From contig PCAH01000150.1 of assembly GCA_002730485.1 (NCBI GenBank), positions 1 through 15,258 of the forward strand: DNA of 15,258 nucleotides, given 5' to 3'. Position numbers and translations under genes: made by a program. Under the pieces are notes generated by a model. It saw nothing but the letters and a program-made list of their open reading frames with translations, ran no database searches and was not told where the DNA came from. The stretch is from Dehalococcoidia bacterium (lineage in GTDB: Bacteria; Chloroflexota; Dehalococcoidia; UBA3495). Shown here one piece after another: positions 13,547 to 15,258 of the stretch (positions within the stretch are counted from its first letter, which is position 1; every line of letters starts with the position of its first letter).

Positions 13547-14650
13547 CTAAATCTCTCTGAGTTGGGGAATGACGTGTTTGCCGAACAACTCAAGTTCCTC
13601 CAACACGGCTTTATGGTCCACTTTGTTCTGCTGGAAGGGCATGTCGATCACACCCACCCCACAGCGGTCGTGAAACTCTTTCATCTGCTTGACCACGGTG
13701 TCGGGCCCACCGAGGAAGTTGATTCCCAGAGCGTTACCGATCACGTCCCCCTCGGGACTGCCGGCCACCAGGCCCCTAAGGTCGAACGGTCCGCCGGTAC
13801 GGGCTGATTGAATCGCCTCTGCCACCGTGCGCCGCAAGGGGATGTTCGGTCCTGGCTTGGATTTCATCAGCCCTTCAAACCACTCTGTGGCCAGTTCATC
13901 GGTCTCAGCCACATAGATGCTGCCACGATAGACGATGTCATCCGGGCCTGGGGTCCAGCCCGCCTCTTCGCACCATTTGCGGTACTTGTCGGTTATCACA
14001 CCGACCTCATCCACCGACAGAAATGACACGCCAAGACCGAGGCGGTTCTCAGCGGCGTAGCGGATGGTGTCGTCACTTCTGGTACCGACTATCACCGGTG
14101 GGACGGGTTGCTGTACCGGGCGAGGCCAGACAGCCACCGTTCGGTACTGATAGTAGCGGCCTTCCCAGGAGAAGGGTTGCGGCTCGGTTAGCGCCTTCAG
14201 GATCAGGTCCATGCTTTCCAACAGCCTGCCCCGTCCCTCCGCTGGGTTCACACTGTAGACCTGGTCTTCGTTGGGAGTGCCACGGAGGAATCCGGCGACG
14301 AGACGGCCCTCGCTCAGGTTATCGAGCAGCGCCAGTTCTTCGGCAACGCGCACCGGATTGTTGAGCGGCAGCAGGTGGCCGAGCACGGCGATCTTGATCT
14401 TCTTGCACCTTTCCGCCACCGCTGCGGCCATGACGGCTGGTGTGCCGGTGGGGATGCGGCCGGAATAGTGGTGCTCCGAAAAACTCAGCCAGTCGAAGCC
14501 CACGGACTCGGCCAATTCGCACTCATCCATCCCTTCCTTGTAGCTCTGCACCGAGATATCTGGATCGGCGTACGCTGGCGGGACTGGCCAGGTAAAGGGA
14601 AACTTGTGCCGTTCCGAGTATCCCATTCCAGCAAAAAGAGATGTTTTCAT
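13547..14650 (-). CDS. LLM class flavin-dependent oxidoreductase (luciferase-like)
   Basis: This 367-residue cytoplasmic enzyme is a bacterial luciferase-like TIM-barrel protein using FMN or F420. Visible features are FSEHHYSG at 57-64, the GHLLPLNNPVRVAEELALLD block at 91-110 and NLSEGRLVAGFLRG at 111-124, which is the classic LLM segment. WEGRYYQY (162-169), PPVIVGTRSDDTIRYAAEN and a late FLGGPDTVVKQMKEFHD also fit. Members carry out monooxygenation or hydride transfer; they are abundant in SAR202-type Chloroflexota. The start at 14650 is the first ATG; a GTG at 14680 is in frame but adds an unusual charged stretch. Ribosome sites are imperfect (AAAGGA 12 bases away, GAGG one base away). 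It is coupled to the alpha/beta hydrolase that follows, which suggests oxidation followed by hydrolysis of one compound. Confidence 0.9.
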   Translation of the reverse strand: MKTSLFAGMGYSERHKFPFTWPVPPAYADPDISVQSYKEGMDECELAESVGFDWLSFSEHHYSGRIPTGTPAVMAAAVAERCKKIKIAVLGHLLPLNNPVRVAEELALLDNLSEGRLVAGFLRGTPNEDQVYSVNPAEGRGRLLESMDLILKALTEPQPFSWEGRYYQYRTVAVWPRPVQQPVPPVIVGTRSDDTIRYAAENRLGLGVSFLSVDEVGVITDKYRKWCEEAGWTPGPDDIVYRGSIYVAETDELATEWFEGLMKSKPGPNIPLRRTVAEAIQSARTGGPFDLRGLVAGSPEGDVIGNALGINFLGGPDTVVKQMKEFHDRCGVGVIDMPFQQNKVDHKAVLEELELFGKHVIPQLREI

Positions 14651-14859
14651 GCCTCTAATCCTTTGGCGGTGCCAACGCACAGGCCCTGGCTGACCGTGAA
14701 TATGTGGGGAATATTACCGTTGGGATGGGCTCAACGTCCACCATCAATCTAAGACCGCAAGACCAAAACAAAGACGGTGTTTCGTTTCTGGGGCTGGCGG
14801 CTTATTATAGTGGGCGTAAATTCGGCTTATAAAAACGATATGAACACTTGGAGGGCGTA
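14651..14859. promoter_or_regulatory. Divergent intergenic region with -10-like elements on both strands
   Basis: The 209 bases between the LLM and VOC genes hold a perfect TATAAT on the minus strand (14804-14809), which would give the LLM gene a leader of about 150 bases. On the plus strand TATAAA lies at 14828-14833, about 20 bases before the VOC ribosome site. Neither has a convincing -35 at 17 bases. No other feature is seen here. Confidence 0.35.
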
Positions 14860-15249
14860 ATGCTCACAGAGAACATCCGATTGAAGAACATCAACCACAT
14901 CACCTACAACGTCAGAGACAAGGAAGCAGCTCTGAAGTGGTATCAGGACATCCTTGGTGTGGGACAGATTCCCAAGATGGTCAACGGGGATCACCTCTAT
15001 TGGCTGCAACTGCCCAGCGGCGCCATGATACACATCATCGAGAACCCTCTCGCCCCGTCCGCGCCCTCCCATCACACCGCATTCGAGGTGGACGACATCG
15101 ACGCCTCCCACGAGTACTTCAATGGCAAGGGCATCGTCACCACAGACATACAGACCAGAAACGACGGACAGCGGGCCTTCTACCTGGACGACTTAGACGG
15201 CAACAGAATTGAGATCTGCACGGTCTCCGGCTTCGGCGTCCTGGTCTAA
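14860..15249 (+). CDS. VOC family (glyoxalase/dioxygenase fold) protein
   Basis: This 129-residue protein has one full vicinal oxygen chelate module of two beta-alpha-beta-beta-beta units. The first begins KNINHITYNVRDKEAALKWY, the second SHHTAFEVDDIDASHEYF, and it closes with FYLDDLDGNRIEI. Probable metal ligands by position are His13, His71 or His72, and Glu118; Glu61 could add a fourth. Members include glyoxalase I, extradiol dioxygenases, epimerases and resistance proteins, usually as dimers, so the reaction is not deducible. The ATG at 14860 has GGAGGG four bases upstream; an in-frame TTG at 14848 overlaps that ribosome site and is rejected. It is divergent from the LLM/hydrolase operon and could share its regulation. 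Confidence 0.88.
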   Translation: MLTENIRLKNINHITYNVRDKEAALKWYQDILGVGQIPKMVNGDHLYWLQLPSGAMIHIIENPLAPSAPSHHTAFEVDDIDASHEYFNGKGIVTTDIQTRNDGQRAFYLDDLDGNRIEICTVSGFGVLV

Positions 15250-15258
15250 ACTTGTCTC

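Overview
The window reads as a piece of a bacterial chromosome of roughly 55-58% G+C with dense, short, tightly packed operons on both strands. No rRNA, tRNA, transposase, phage gene or CRISPR array is visible. The mix of genes resembles the accessory catabolic gene content of SAR202-type Chloroflexota (Dehalococcoidia-related, often marine or sponge-associated): a mandelate racemase-type enolase-superfamily enzyme, a luciferase-like flavin oxidoreductase, a short-chain dehydrogenase, an amidohydrolase, an epoxide hydrolase, alpha/beta hydrolases and a VOC protein. This assignment is inference from gene content; no phylogenetic marker is present.

Layout. (1) 1-240, minus: the N-terminal 80 residues of an NAD-dependent epimerase/dehydratase, cut by the window edge. 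(2) 403-3888, plus: a four-gene ABC-2 type transporter (ATPase, permease, ATPase, permease) with 4-, 4- and 1-base overlaps. Its first gene starts at a GTG six bases after a perfect TATAAT, so the mRNA may be leaderless. (3) 3925-5565, plus: an enolase-superfamily enzyme and a GNAT acetyltransferase resembling diamine acetyltransferases, possibly continuing the same transcript. (4) 5567-7103, minus: a DUF3592-like membrane protein and a maleylpyruvate isomerase/DinB-like protein with a well-formed promoter. (5) 7260-8167, plus: two paralogous small lipoproteins with a domain like the PPC beta-sandwich. The first has lost its C-terminal strand to a one-base frameshift in an A run. (6) 8154-10358, minus: amidohydrolase then epoxide hydrolase, divergent from (7) an SDR at 10488-11366, plus. 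(8) 11386-12697: a 5'-truncated alpha/beta hydrolase-domain gene (minus) bracketed by two inward-facing arrays of short dispersed repeats. (9) 12765-14650, minus: LLM flavin oxidoreductase then alpha/beta hydrolase, closed by a strong rho-independent terminator. (10) 14860-15249, plus: a VOC/glyoxalase-fold protein.

How the parts may work together. The two-ATPase, two-permease transporter could export or import an unidentified substrate. The remaining enzymes look like separate small catabolic cassettes acting on oxygenated or cyclic organic compounds (oxidation by the LLM enzyme and SDR, ring or ester opening by the hydrolases, dehydration or racemisation by the enolase-superfamily enzyme). 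No complete named pathway can be assigned from sequence alone. I found no convincing wholly new defence or mobile system. The strongest unusual signals are the frame-restorable lipoprotein and the hydrolase remnant enclosed by inverted repeat arrays.
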